Origin: Parafrankia irregularis
GTDB taxonomy: Bacteria > Actinomycetota > Actinomycetes > Frankiales > Frankiaceae
NCBI RefSeq assembly: GCF_001536285.1
Contig: NZ_FAOZ01000006.1
Location: 248,001 to 312,000 of the forward strand
DNA: 64,000 bases
Reading direction: 5' to 3'
This document shows, piece after piece, positions 7,523-18,616 of the stretch (positions are counted from its first letter, which is position 1; each line of letters opens with the position of its first letter). Both the position numbers and the translations under genes were made by a program. The notes under the pieces are model-generated. The model had not been told where the DNA came from. It searched no databases and saw nothing but the letters and a program-made list of their open reading frames with translations.

Positions 7523-10252
7523 ATGCGATCTGATGTGCCCAGGCAGGAGTGCGGCCCCTTGAGCGGGTATACACAACCGCCGGTGTCCGGGAACACCGCG
7601 CGGCCGCTCCGCGCGGAGGACCCCGTCCGGCTCGGTAACTATCGCGTGGTCGGCAGGCTCGGCCAGGGTGGAATGGGCGCGGTCTTTCTCGGCCAGGCGC
7701 CGGACGGCACCGCCGTCGCCATCAAGGTGATCCGGCCCGAGCTCGCGTCCCGGCCGGAGTTCCGGGCCCGTTTCGCCCGTGAAGCCGAAAGCGCCCGCAG
7801 AGTTCGCCGTTTCACCACCGCGGCGGTCCTCGACGCGGATCCGGACGGCCCACAGCCGTATCTGGTGACGGAATTCGTCGAAGGCCCCACGCTGTCACGG
7901 CATGTCACGGCACGCGGGCCGATGCGGCCGGCCGACCTCGAACAGCTCGCGGTCAGCGTCGCCACCGCGCTGTCGGCCATCCACGCCGCCGGGATCGTGC
8001 ACCGCGACCTCACGCCCGCGAACGTCCTGCTGTCCCCGGTCGGGCCGAAGGTGATCGACTTCGGGCTCGCCCGCGAGTACGACACCGTCAGTGACCTGTC
8101 CCGCAACGTCAAGCAGGCGATCGGCACCCCCGGCTACATGTCACCGGAGCAGATTCTCGACCAGCCCATCACGGCGGCGGTCGACATCTTCGCCTGGGGC
8201 TCGATCATCGTCTTCGCCGCCACCGGGCAGCCTCCGTTCGGCCAGGGGCGGGTCGAGGCCGTGCTGTACCGGATCGTGAACGAGCAGCCGCGGCTGGAGG
8301 GCGTGACCGGCGAGCTGCGCGACCTCGTCGAGCTCGCGATGCGCAAGGATCCCGGCGCCCGTCCCAGCGCCGAGGAGCTGCGCGCGGCCCTGATGGGCGG
8401 GGTGGCCATCCCGGATCGGTCGGCCCCGGCCCCGTCCTCCGCCGGCGTGGCCGGCGAAAGCGACCAGGGCGATCGCGCGCCACGCGGACGTCGCTGGTCA
8501 CGAGGCGGCCGCAAGGCCACAGAGGTCTCGACGACGGGCGCGGCGGCCGGCCCCGCTCGCCCCTCACCGGCCGACACCGTCATCTCGGCGTCGCCCCTCC
8601 CGCCCGCGCCACCGATGCCGACCTCGCCGCCCCCCGCCGCGCGGCAGCCCTACTCGCCGGCACCGCACTCGCCCGCACCACACTCCCCGGCACCGCATTC
8701 GCCGGCACCGCATTCGCCGGCACCGCATTCACAGGCGCCGCCCCACTCACCAGCACCGCAGTCGCCCTACTCCCCGGCGCCACGCCCACCGGCGACCTAC
8801 TCACCCGCGCCCTACTCACCGGCACCCCGATCGCCGGCACCACTGTCACAGACACCGCAGTCACCGGCACCGCACCCGTCCTCCCTGTCCCCTGTCACGC
8901 CGAGCAGCCCGGGCACCGCGGCGGCGCGGGGGCCACACCAGCAGGGCACGGGCCCGGACACCGGCACGGGGCGGCGCAGGCCCGATCGGCGGGTGGTCAT
9001 CGCGGGCTTCGCCGTCGTGCTCGCCGCCGCCATCGCGATCCCGGTGGCGAGGCTCGGCGGCGGTGACTCACCGTCGAGTACGGACCGCGATGCCATCGCG
9101 ACCAGGCTCGCCACCGAGGCGGCCGCCAGGCGTGCCGAGGACCCGGACCTCGCGGCCCGGCTGAGCCTCGCCGCCTACCGGATCGCTCCGGTCAGCGCCG
9201 CCAAGGACGCAATGATCGCATCGTTCAGCGCGCTGACCACGGTGCAACCACCGGAGGCCGCCAGCCCCGGCAAGGACGTCACGTTCAGCCCGTCGGACTC
9301 CGTGCTCGCCTCGGCCGGGTCGGACGGTGCGCTGCGGCTCTACCGCCTGACCGACGGCGGCGAGCCGTCGTTGCTCAGCGAGCAACCGACCAACGACCCG
9401 GCCGCCGCTGTCGCGTTCGCTCCCGACGGCAAGCGACTGGCCCTCAGCGGCACGCAGGACCCGGCCCGGGTGTGGGATGTGACCGACCCGGCCAAGCCGA
9501 CGCAGCTGAGCACGCTGTCCGGCCTGGGTACACCCGTCCAGGTGGCGCTCGGCGCGGACGGGACGCTGCTCGCCGCCGCCACCGCGGACGGCACGTTCGC
9601 GCTGTGGCGCCTCTCCGACCCCGCGGCGCCCGAGCCACCGCGCCTGCAGCGCACCGGCTCCGTCATCACCGACATGGCCCTGAACCCAGCCGGAACGCTG
9701 CTCGCGACCGCGGGAATCAGCGGGGATGTGCAGCTCTGGGACGTCACCGACCCGGCGCGCCCGAAGCAGAGCGGAGCCCTGCGCGGGCCGGTCGCCGCTG
9801 TCAACACCGTCGCCTTCAACGGCGACGGGACACGGCTGGCCGTGGGCCGGGACGACCGGACCGTCCAGGTGTGGGACGTGAGCGATCCACAGCAGGGCCA
9901 CGTCGCCACCGAGCTACGCGGGCCCGAAGGCCCCGTCTTCGCCGTCGCGTTCGACGAGGCCGGTCAGATCGTCATCGGGGACCAGTCCGGCGTCGTGAGC
10001 TACTGGGGCGGGGCGGATCCGGCGGCGGTGGTGCGGATCGCTGATGCGGAAAGCAAGATCACGTCCATTGCGATCGACCGCGCGGGTGACCACCTCGCGT
10101 TCACCACCGAAGGTGGCCGGACCTCGATCTGGTCGCTCAACCCCGACAGGCTCACCGCCGTCGCCTGCGCGAAACCGTCGGCGCGGATCACCCCGGCCGA
10201 GTGGGAACAGTTCGTCCCGGAGATCTCGTACACCGATCCCTGCAGCATCTGA
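7523..10252 (+). CDS. Membrane Ser/Thr protein kinase with WD40-like C-terminal region
   Basis: 909 residues. The kinase domain (about 38-292) is complete: GQGGMG P-loop (47-52), catalytic Lys in AIKVI (68), [11 protein letters not shown] (160-170, with Thr where most kinases have Lys), DFG (179-181) and [10 protein letters not shown] (201-210). A long Pro/Ser/Ala linker with PHSPA repeats (about 370-470) leads to one transmembrane helix (about 490-510, [16 protein letters not shown]). The outer part (about 570-890) holds seven or so WD40-like blades ([50 protein letters not shown]). It therefore looks like a receptor kinase sensing through a beta-propeller. A TTG at 7559 with GGAG upstream is a plausible alternative start, since TAGGAT (7515-7520) just before the ATG could be a -10 element. 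Confidence 0.9.
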   Translation: MRSDVPRQECGPLSGYTQPPVSGNTARPLRAEDPVRLGNYRVVGRLGQGGMGAVFLGQAPDGTAVAIKVIRPELASRPEFRARFAREAESARRVRRFTTAAVLDADPDGPQPYLVTEFVEGPTLSRHVTARGPMRPADLEQLAVSVATALSAIHAAGIVHRDLTPANVLLSPVGPKVIDFGLAREYDTVSDLSRNVKQAIGTPGYMSPEQILDQPITAAVDIFAWGSIIVFAATGQPPFGQGRVEAVLYRIVNEQPRLEGVTGELRDLVELAMRKDPGARPSAEELRAALMGGVAIPDRSAPAPSSAGVAGESDQGDRAPRGRRWSRGGRKATEVSTTGAAAGPARPSPADTVISASPLPPAPPMPTSPPPAARQPYSPAPHSPAPHSPAPHSPAPHSPAPHSQAPPHSPAPQSPYSPAPRPPATYSPAPYSPAPRSPAPLSQTPQSPAPHPSSLSPVTPSSPGTAAARGPHQQGTGPDTGTGRRRPDRRVVIAGFAVVLAAAIAIPVARLGGGDSPSSTDRDAIATRLATEAAARRAEDPDLAARLSLAAYRIAPVSAAKDAMIASFSALTTVQPPEAASPGKDVTFSPSDSVLASAGSDGALRLYRLTDGGEPSLLSEQPTNDPAAAVAFAPDGKRLALSGTQDPARVWDVTDPAKPTQLSTLSGLGTPVQVALGADGTLLAAATADGTFALWRLSDPAAPEPPRLQRTGSVITDMALNPAGTLLATAGISGDVQLWDVTDPARPKQSGALRGPVAAVNTVAFNGDGTRLAVGRDDRTVQVWDVSDPQQGHVATELRGPEGPVFAVAFDEAGQIVIGDQSGVVSYWGGADPAAVVRIADAESKITSIAIDRAGDHLAFTTEGGRTSIWSLNPDRLTAVACAKPSARITPAEWEQFVPEISYTDPCSI
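8655..8890 (+). repeat. 15-base coding minisatellite in kinase linker
   Basis: Repeats of a CCGGCACCGCATTCG-type 15-base unit, several of them identical in the middle, encode successive HSPAP / YSPAP blocks of the kinase juxtamembrane linker. The unit length is a multiple of three, so copy number can change without breaking the frame. Confidence 0.8.
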
Positions 10253-10419
10253 CCCACAACCGGGACCGGATGTCGGTTCGGTTCCACCTGCCGCTCGGGT
10301 CCACATGCCGCTCGGGTCCACATGCCGCGACCCACGCACCCTGGCTGTCGGCCAGAGCCCGTGGGTCGCGGTCCGTGCGTTCCGCCGGTAGGGCGGCAGA
10401 GCATCGAGCGGTGGAGCGG
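10253..10419. other. Convergent intergenic region with direct repeat
   Basis: It lies between the stop codons of the kinase and the Hsp70-PstS fusion gene. A direct repeat of about 17 bases (TGCCGCTCGGGTCCACA, roughly 10289-10322) precedes the hairpin at 10325-10371. No gene is present. Confidence 0.6.
10325..10371. terminator. Strong bidirectional hairpin between kinase and Hsp70-PstS genes
   Basis: CCGCGACCCACG (10325-10336) pairs perfectly with CGTGGGTCGCGG (10360-10371), and the loop contains a second small stem (CTGGC/GCCAG). It lies between two convergent stop codons (10252 and 10420), the expected place for a shared terminator. Confidence 0.8.
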
Positions 10420-13083
10420 TCAGGCGGTGACCGGCGGAACGCCCTTGATCAGCTCGTCGACCTTGGCGACGTTCTCGTCGATCGTGCTCTGGGCACGCGG
10501 CACGTAGTGGGCGTCGAAGGCGATCTTCTCGCCGTTCTGCATGTAGTAGCGCATGAAGGCGGCGGCCCCGGACTCACGCAGCGAGTCCTTGCGGGCGTAG
10601 ACGAACACCGGCTTGCACAGCGGCAGGTAGAACCCGGTGCCCGCGGTCACCGCGTTCGGTTCGACGCAGCCCTTGCCGTTGTCGATCTCCAGACCGCGCA
10701 GCTGCGAACCGAACGTCTGGAAGGTCGGGAAGTCGAGGAAGCCGAGCGCGTACTGGTCGCGGGCCACGTCGGTCGCCACACCGCTGAGGTCTGCCTCCTG
10801 GTACTGGCGGGACTTGTCACTGGCGTCGTTCACCGTCGCGTTGAACACCTGTGCCTGCACGCTGTCCCGCGGCGGCCCCACAAAGCTGATCGGCTGCGCC
10901 GGGAAAGAGGAGTCGATCTGGTCCCACCGGGTGATCTGCGAGCCGGCGTTCCAGATCTCGCGGACCTGGTCGAGGGTCATGCAGCGAGCCCACGAGTTCT
11001 GCGGGTTCACCACGATCGGCAGGGTGTGGTGCGCGACCTCGAAGCCGACGATCTGGTCGGCGCAGCCGGGATTGGCCTTGGAGTCGAACTCGAAGGAGGC
11101 GTCGGCGACGTCGATCTCGCCCGCGCACAGCTTGGCGAAGCCGTCCTCGGTCGTCGACGAGCTGACATTCACCGTCACGTTCGGCTGGACCTGGCGGAAT
11201 CCCGCGTAGGCGGTCTCACTGATCGGCGCGACCTCGGCCGAACCGGCGATCAGCACCGTTTTCGGCCCCCGTGTCAGCGGTGCGGGGGACGCGCTCTGCT
11301 GCGCCGGAGGGGTCGTGACCGCCGTGGCGATCGGCACGACCGCGGTCGGCTCCTCGTCATCGCCCCCGGTCAGGGCGACACCGAACACGACGCCGGCGGT
11401 CACGAACACGATCGCCGCGACCGCGGCGGCGATCGTCCCGCCCGACCGGCCCGCGAACGGACCGCCGCCGGAACCCGAGCGACCGCCACGACCGCCACGA
11501 CCGGTGTCCGGCCGGGCGGCCTGCGGTGGCACCGGCGCGGCGCCCACGGGACGGCTCTCGCCCGCCGCGTTGACGATCTCCATTCCGCCGAGCATCGTCG
11601 CCGCGCCCTCGTCGAAGCCGGAGGAGGACGAGGAGGCGCCGGTCGCGGTCGGATACGTCATCGGGGTGCCTGGGGCCGTGCCCGCCGGCGGCGGGGACGA
11701 CACCGGGGCGCCGGTACGGCCCCCGATCACGGTGGCGTCGGGGTCAGCCGGCCGGGCCGGCGGAACCGGCCCGGCGGACGACGCGGAGCCGACCGGCGGA
11801 AGCGACCCGACCGGCGGAAGCGAGCCGACCGGTGGGAACGAGGAGACCGGGGGCACGGAACCGGCCGGCGGGAAGGAGCTCGCCGGGGGCACCGAGCCCT
11901 CGGCGGGGTAGGAGCCCGGCTGCGAGACCGACCCCCACGGAGGCACGGATCCCGGCTGCGTGCCGGCGGCCGGCGGCCGGATGATCGAGGTGATCTGCTC
12001 GCCCGGCGAGCGTTCGGCGAGCCCCGCCGCGATCAGCGCCGCCCCGGTGGCGATGTCGTCGTCCGAGCCGACCTGCCAGCGGCCGACACCGGGGAAGGCG
12101 GCACGCATCTGGGCCGCGACGAGCGGCATCCGCGCGGTTCCCCCGAACAGCAGCACGGTCGACAGGTCGGCGTGTTCCGCCTGGCCGCTGCGCAGCACCT
12201 GCCGGAATGCCCGCACCGTGTCGTCGACGACCGGTGCGACCAGGGTCTCCAGATCGGAGCGCCGCAGAGTGACCGAAGCCGTCTCCCGGCCCGGGAGGCT
12301 GACCGTTACCTCGATCTCCTCCTCCTCGGCGAGGTACTCCTTGGCCTGCGCGCACTCGTCCCGCAGCCGGCCCAGCGCGACCGCGATCGCCGGGTCGCCA
12401 AGGTCGAGCCGGTCGCGGCTGGTGCCCACCTGGGCCAGCGCCCTGTCCACCAGCAGTTCGTCGAACTCGGCCCCACCGGCGCGACCGACGCCTACCGGCG
12501 ATCCAAGCCGTTCGAATCCGAACGGGCTGAAGGACAGCACCGCCGAGTCGAAGTGGCCGGCACCGAAGTCGTAGAAGCCCACCAGGTCAACGGTCCGGGC
12601 CGCCCGGCGGCTGATCAGCAGCGTGCCGATCGCGTCGGCGGACGCGCAGGTTGTGACGGGAGCGGAGACATCCGAAAGCTGGCTGACGGCCTCGGTGAAT
12701 GCGGCGCGGCGATGCTCCGGCCAGAAGGTCGGATGCGCGACGACGATCTGCTCGGGCTCCTCGCCGCGGGCCGCGACCACCTGGCCGACCAGGTGACCGA
12801 CCAGCCGGCCGAGGAGGCCCTCGGGGCTGTAGGCCGCGCCCGCGACCAGAACGTGGCCCGGCTCGCCAACGCGGTGCAGGAAGCCGCGGGCCGCGCGCTC
12901 GGGATCCGCCGTGGCCCGTCGCGCTGCCGAACGGCCGACGAGCATGCCTCCCGCCTGGGGCATGTAGAGCACGGATGGCACCGCCCGCCCACCGCCCAGG
13001 GTGAGCACGGCGGGCCATCCCCCGTCGGAGACCGCAAGAACGGTGTTCGCCGATCCGACGTCAATGCCAAGTTGGTAGCCCAT
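10420..13083 (-). CDS. Hsp70-type ATPase fused through a membrane helix to a PstS-like binding domain
   Basis: 887 residues; the ATG follows GGAGGA. Residues 1-360 are an Hsp70/DnaK-like nucleotide-binding domain: LGIDVGSANTVLAV (phosphate 1), VAHPTFWPEHRRAAF, VGFYDFGAGHFDSAVL (phosphate 2) and VLLFGGTARMPLVAAQM (adenosine motif). No Hsp70 peptide-binding domain follows. Residues 365-545 are a Pro/Ser/Gly-rich linker with PPVGS repeats. One transmembrane helix (about 550-572) follows. Residues 605-887 resemble phosphate-binding PstS proteins: VLIAGSAEVAPI at the start, GEIDVADASFEF, VNPQNSWARCMTLDQVREIW, and the ending AAFMRYYMQNGEKI. The predicted topology is ATPase inside and binding domain outside, as in a transmembrane sensor. 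It faces the WD40 kinase gene. I know of no characterised protein with this exact role. Confidence 0.88.
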   Translation of the reverse strand: MGYQLGIDVGSANTVLAVSDGGWPAVLTLGGGRAVPSVLYMPQAGGMLVGRSAARRATADPERAARGFLHRVGEPGHVLVAGAAYSPEGLLGRLVGHLVGQVVAARGEEPEQIVVAHPTFWPEHRRAAFTEAVSQLSDVSAPVTTCASADAIGTLLISRRAARTVDLVGFYDFGAGHFDSAVLSFSPFGFERLGSPVGVGRAGGAEFDELLVDRALAQVGTSRDRLDLGDPAIAVALGRLRDECAQAKEYLAEEEEIEVTVSLPGRETASVTLRRSDLETLVAPVVDDTVRAFRQVLRSGQAEHADLSTVLLFGGTARMPLVAAQMRAAFPGVGRWQVGSDDDIATGAALIAAGLAERSPGEQITSIIRPPAAGTQPGSVPPWGSVSQPGSYPAEGSVPPASSFPPAGSVPPVSSFPPVGSLPPVGSLPPVGSASSAGPVPPARPADPDATVIGGRTGAPVSSPPPAGTAPGTPMTYPTATGASSSSSGFDEGAATMLGGMEIVNAAGESRPVGAAPVPPQAARPDTGRGGRGGRSGSGGGPFAGRSGGTIAAAVAAIVFVTAGVVFGVALTGGDDEEPTAVVPIATAVTTPPAQQSASPAPLTRGPKTVLIAGSAEVAPISETAYAGFRQVQPNVTVNVSSSTTEDGFAKLCAGEIDVADASFEFDSKANPGCADQIVGFEVAHHTLPIVVNPQNSWARCMTLDQVREIWNAGSQITRWDQIDSSFPAQPISFVGPPRDSVQAQVFNATVNDASDKSRQYQEADLSGVATDVARDQYALGFLDFPTFQTFGSQLRGLEIDNGKGCVEPNAVTAGTGFYLPLCKPVFVYARKDSLRESGAAAFMRYYMQNGEKIAFDAHYVPRAQSTIDENVAKVDELIKGVPPVTA
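11790..11900. repeat. Coding minisatellite in Hsp70-PstS linker
   Basis: Degenerate 15-base and 30-base repeats (on the plus strand GCGACCCGACCGGCGGAA-like) encode repeated PPVGS/FPPAGS pentapeptides in the linker between the ATPase and the membrane helix. The frame is kept by the multiple-of-three unit. Confidence 0.75.
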
Positions 13084-13721
13084 GGGTCCTCCGGCTGTGT
13101 TCCCTCGTTGTCCGCCGTGGCCGTCACGGACGGACGCAGCGTGATCCCCCCGGCTCCCTCAGCGCCCCCGACACCGTCCGTAATCAGGCGGGTCGTTCAC
13201 ACAACAACGAAAGATCCGGCGGCCACATCGTAGGCCGCCCGACCAGGAGCTCCCTATCCGGTAGCGGACATCGATATCAGAAGACGGACACCGCACGAAG
13301 ACCTGTCCTCCGTTGTAACGCCAATCCATCCGAAACACATCTGTCGGAAACGCGTCCGTCGGAAGCCGCGCCGGAATCCCCCGCCGGGTTCCGGGTTGAG
13401 CCGATTCCACTGCGCCAGACCACCATCACGGGGCGTCGGCAGGATCCAGGCCAGGCCCGGCAGGCCCGCCAGGGTAAAGGCGCCCACGGTTTCGCCTCCC
13501 GGGCTGCCGCCGTTCGAGATCGCGGACCGCCCGCGCCCGAAGAGGTCCCCGAGCCGCCCGCACCAACCCTTTACGTACAGGTTCCGTCCGCAATAGGCTG
13601 CATCGCCCTGAGGTGCGAGTGAACGGAAGCTGGGCGGGACGGCGGCCAGCGGCCTGGGCGCCCAGGCGACACGCGAACCCGGGATCGATCAACACCGCCG
13701 CGGGAACGGAGCGTGAGTCAC
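13084..13721. other. Divergent intergenic region, about 640 bases
   Basis: It lies between the Hsp70-PstS gene (minus) and the acyl-CoA synthetase gene (plus), so promoters for both should be here. A small inverted repeat, GCGGCC with GGCCGC 8 bases apart (about 13217-13236), is the only structure I see. Part of it (13160-13345) is less GC-rich than the surroundings. A short open frame at 13426-13695 has no coding signs. Confidence 0.5.
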
Positions 13722-15278
13722 ATGACGTCGACCGACAACGAAGTCCGACCGACGATCCCCGACCTGCTCCGGCGTGCCGCCGGCGAGTTCGGCCCCGCCG
13801 ACTACCTCGTCACCCTGACGGACCGGCTGACCTACGCCGAGGCCGACGAGCGGTCGGCGCGGGTGGCCCGGTGGCTGCTGCACGAGGGCGTGGGCAAGGG
13901 CACCCGGGTGGGGCTGTTCTTCCCCACCGGCGTCGAGTGGGTCACCTGGTGGCTGGCGGTCTCCAGGATCGGCGCCCTCGCCGTGCCGTTGAGCACGCTG
14001 TACGCGCCGGCCGAGATCGCCAAGGTGGCACGGTTGGCCGACCTGCAGATGCTGGTGGCACCCACGCGGGTACTCAGGATCGACGTCGCCGACCGGTTCG
14101 AGGCGGCGTTCTCCGACCTGCCGGGCCAGCTGGACGGACCACTGGAGCTGGCGGGCGCGCCGTACCTGCGGCGGATCGTGCTCACCGGCGAGACCGACCG
14201 CGGCTGGGCCACCCGGTGGCACGCGCGGGACGCACCGATGGTGCGCGCCGAGATCCTCGCCGCGGCTGAAGCCGAGGTCACCCCGGCCGACCTGGCCGTC
14301 ATGGTACACACCTCCGGGTCGACGGCTGACCCGAAGGGCGTCCTGCACACCCACGGCACGCTGGTGCGGCAGACCTCCACCTGGGCGGCCGTGATCCGCC
14401 ACCTCACGGACGTCGAGGACGCGCCGCGCATCCTGTGCGCCATGCCGTTCTTCTGGATCGGCGGGATCCTCGCCGCGGCAGGAGCGCTGCACGCGCCCGT
14501 CGCGGTGCTGTCCCTGGAGCGGCTGGAGGCCGGATCGGCCCTCGACCTCGCCGAGCGGGAACGGGCGAACGGTGTCGTCGGGTGGCCGGCGTTCACCCAG
14601 CAGCTACGGCTGCACCCGTCCTTCCCGGAACGGGACCTGCGTAGCGCGCCCGCTCTGCTGCAGGGTCCGGTGGACCTGGCGATGGTGGATGTCCCCGACG
14701 GTCACCCGATTCACCGGAGCCTGACCGAGTCCGGCGGCAGCTTCGCGTTCACCGAGATCGCGATCGTCGACGCGGACGGTGGGCGCGTCCCGGACGGCAC
14801 GGTCGGCGAGCTGCTCATCCGTGGTATCGGCGTGATGGCCGGATACAACAAGCGCGAACGGTGGGAGGTCTTCGACGCGGACGGCTGGTACCACACCAGC
14901 GACCGGGTCTACCAGAGGACGGGCGACCCACGGCTGTTCTACGTCGGCCGGGACAGCGAGCTCATCAAGGCCGCCGGCTCGAACGTGTCGCCCCGCGAGG
15001 TCGAAGCCGTCATCGAGGAGTTCCCCGAGGTGGCGCACTGCGTCGTCGTCGGAGTCGAGCACCCGTCCCGTGGCGAGGAGGTGTGCGTGGTCGTGGTGGC
15101 GGCGGGAGAGGATCTGGACGTGGCGGAGCTGGCCGCGCGGGCCCGGACGCGTCTGTCCGCCTACAAGGTGCCCACCCGGTGGATCGTCGCGGCCGGCGAC
15201 GAGGTGCCGGCGCTGCCCAGCGGCAAGCCCGACCGCAGGGGCCTCAGGCGGCTGGTCGATGAGGGCCGCGTGAAGTAG
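13722..15278 (+). CDS. AMP-dependent acyl-CoA synthetase / ligase
   Basis: 518 residues in the ANL (adenylate-forming) superfamily. Core motifs are the phosphate-binding loop VHTSGSTADPKGVLHTHG (about 200-217), FTEIAIVDADGGRVPDGTVGE, the hinge YHTSDRVYQ...FYVGRDSELIKAAGSNVSP and the C-terminal Lys in LPSGKPDRRGLRRL that catalyses adenylation. It should form an acyl-CoA from a carboxylic acid, ATP and CoA; the acid cannot be told from sequence. The ATG at 13722 has GGAG ten bases upstream; the GTG at 13713 is too close to that site. It converges on meaB and the methylmalonyl-CoA mutase operon, so a role in short-chain or branched-chain acid use is possible but inferred. Confidence 0.85.
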   Translation: MTSTDNEVRPTIPDLLRRAAGEFGPADYLVTLTDRLTYAEADERSARVARWLLHEGVGKGTRVGLFFPTGVEWVTWWLAVSRIGALAVPLSTLYAPAEIAKVARLADLQMLVAPTRVLRIDVADRFEAAFSDLPGQLDGPLELAGAPYLRRIVLTGETDRGWATRWHARDAPMVRAEILAAAEAEVTPADLAVMVHTSGSTADPKGVLHTHGTLVRQTSTWAAVIRHLTDVEDAPRILCAMPFFWIGGILAAAGALHAPVAVLSLERLEAGSALDLAERERANGVVGWPAFTQQLRLHPSFPERDLRSAPALLQGPVDLAMVDVPDGHPIHRSLTESGGSFAFTEIAIVDADGGRVPDGTVGELLIRGIGVMAGYNKRERWEVFDADGWYHTSDRVYQRTGDPRLFYVGRDSELIKAAGSNVSPREVEAVIEEFPEVAHCVVVGVEHPSRGEEVCVVVVAAGEDLDVAELAARARTRLSAYKVPTRWIVAAGDEVPALPSGKPDRRGLRRLVDEGRVK

Positions 15279-15377
15279 CCGGGCCACCGCTTGCCGGCAG
15301 TAGGACCTGACGGACTGCGAGGTCGGCTGACCGGTTCCCCGCGCCGCCACCGCCACCGCCATCGCCGGCGTCAGACG

Positions 15378-16364
15378 TCAGGCGTCGAAGGCGTCGAGAA
15401 TGGTGTCGGCGGCGAGGCTCGGGGTCAGGGCGCCGTCGCGCACCCGCCGTTCGACGTCGGCGGTGACCGCCTGGACCGCCGCGCTGTCGCGCAGCCGGCC
15501 CAGCAGGCGGTCCTGGACCATCGCCCACGTCCAGTCGACCTGCTGGCGGCGGCGGCGCTCGGCCAGCTCACCGGAGGCGTCGAGGACGTTCTGGTGCTGC
15601 ACGACCTGGCCCCACACCGTGTCCAGCCCGGTCTTCTCGGCGGCGCTGCAGGTGAGGACCGGGGTCTGCCACTCGCGGGCGGACCCCTGCAACAGCCGGA
15701 TCGCACCGGCGAGCTCACGGGCGGCCCGGCGGGCGTCCAGCTCGTGCGGCCCGTCGGCCTTGTTCACGGCGATGACGTCCGCCAGCTCCAGGACGCCCTT
15801 CTTGATGCCCTGGAGCTGGTCACCGGTGCGGGCCAGGGTCAGGAACAGGAAGGTGTCCACCATGTCGGCGACCGTGGTCTCGGACTGCCCCACGCCGACG
15901 GTCTCGACGAGCACGACGTCGTAGCCGGCGGCCTCCATGATGATCATGGCTTCGCGGGTGGCCTTGGCGACGCCGCCGAGCGTGCCGGCCGTCGGCGAGG
16001 GGCGGATGAAGGCGGCCGGGTCGGCGGACAGTGCCGCCATCCGGGTCTTGTCGCCGAGGATGCTGCCCCCGGTCCGGGTCGAGGACGGGTCGACCGCGAG
16101 GACCGCCACCTGGTGGCCCTTCGCGGTGAGCATCGTCCCGAGCGCGTCGATGAACGTCGACTTGCCCACCCCGGGCACGCCGGTGATCCCGACCCGGCGG
16201 GCCTTGCCGGCATGCGGCAGCAGCGCCACCAGCAGCTGCTGCGCGGCCTCCCGGTGGTCGGCCCGGGTGGACTCGACCAGCGTGACGGCCCGCGCGATCC
16301 ACACCCTGGACGCCGCGAGGACGCCGTCGGTGTACTCGGCGACGTCGACGGCCCGGCGCGCCAC
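15378..16364 (-). CDS. meaB: Methylmalonyl-CoA mutase-associated GTPase MeaB
   Basis: 328 residues of the ArgK/MeaB G3E GTPase family, close to the normal length. Walker A is GVPGVGKSTFIDALG (about 59-73), Walker B region VLAVDPSSTRTGGSILGDKTRM, switch-type VLVETVGVGQSETTVADMVD, and the guanine-recognition NKAD (ADVIAVNKADGPHEL). The protein loads and protects adenosylcobalamin on methylmalonyl-CoA mutase, gating cofactor entry by GTP hydrolysis. It starts at a GTG five bases after the mutB stop codon, so it is the last gene of the mutA-mutB-meaB operon. Two short TGACG-type repeats follow the stop. Confidence 0.93.
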   Translation of the reverse strand: MARRAVDVAEYTDGVLAASRVWIARAVTLVESTRADHREAAQQLLVALLPHAGKARRVGITGVPGVGKSTFIDALGTMLTAKGHQVAVLAVDPSSTRTGGSILGDKTRMAALSADPAAFIRPSPTAGTLGGVAKATREAMIIMEAAGYDVVLVETVGVGQSETTVADMVDTFLFLTLARTGDQLQGIKKGVLELADVIAVNKADGPHELDARRAARELAGAIRLLQGSAREWQTPVLTCSAAEKTGLDTVWGQVVQHQNVLDASGELAERRRRQQVDWTWAMVQDRLLGRLRDSAAVQAVTADVERRVRDGALTPSLAADTILDAFDA

Positions 16365-16369
16365 CGTGG

Positions 16370-18615
<2,246 letters not shown>

Positions 18616-18616
<1 letters not shown>

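Noticed and set aside
10201-13233. A 1010-codon open frame opposite the Hsp70-PstS gene
   Set aside because: Antisense shadow; the minus strand has full Hsp70 and PstS motifs and a good ribosome binding site.
13426-13695. 89-codon minus-strand open frame in the Hsp70/acyl-CoA synthetase gap
   Set aside because: No ribosome binding site, no recognisable domain, and composition like random GC-rich DNA.
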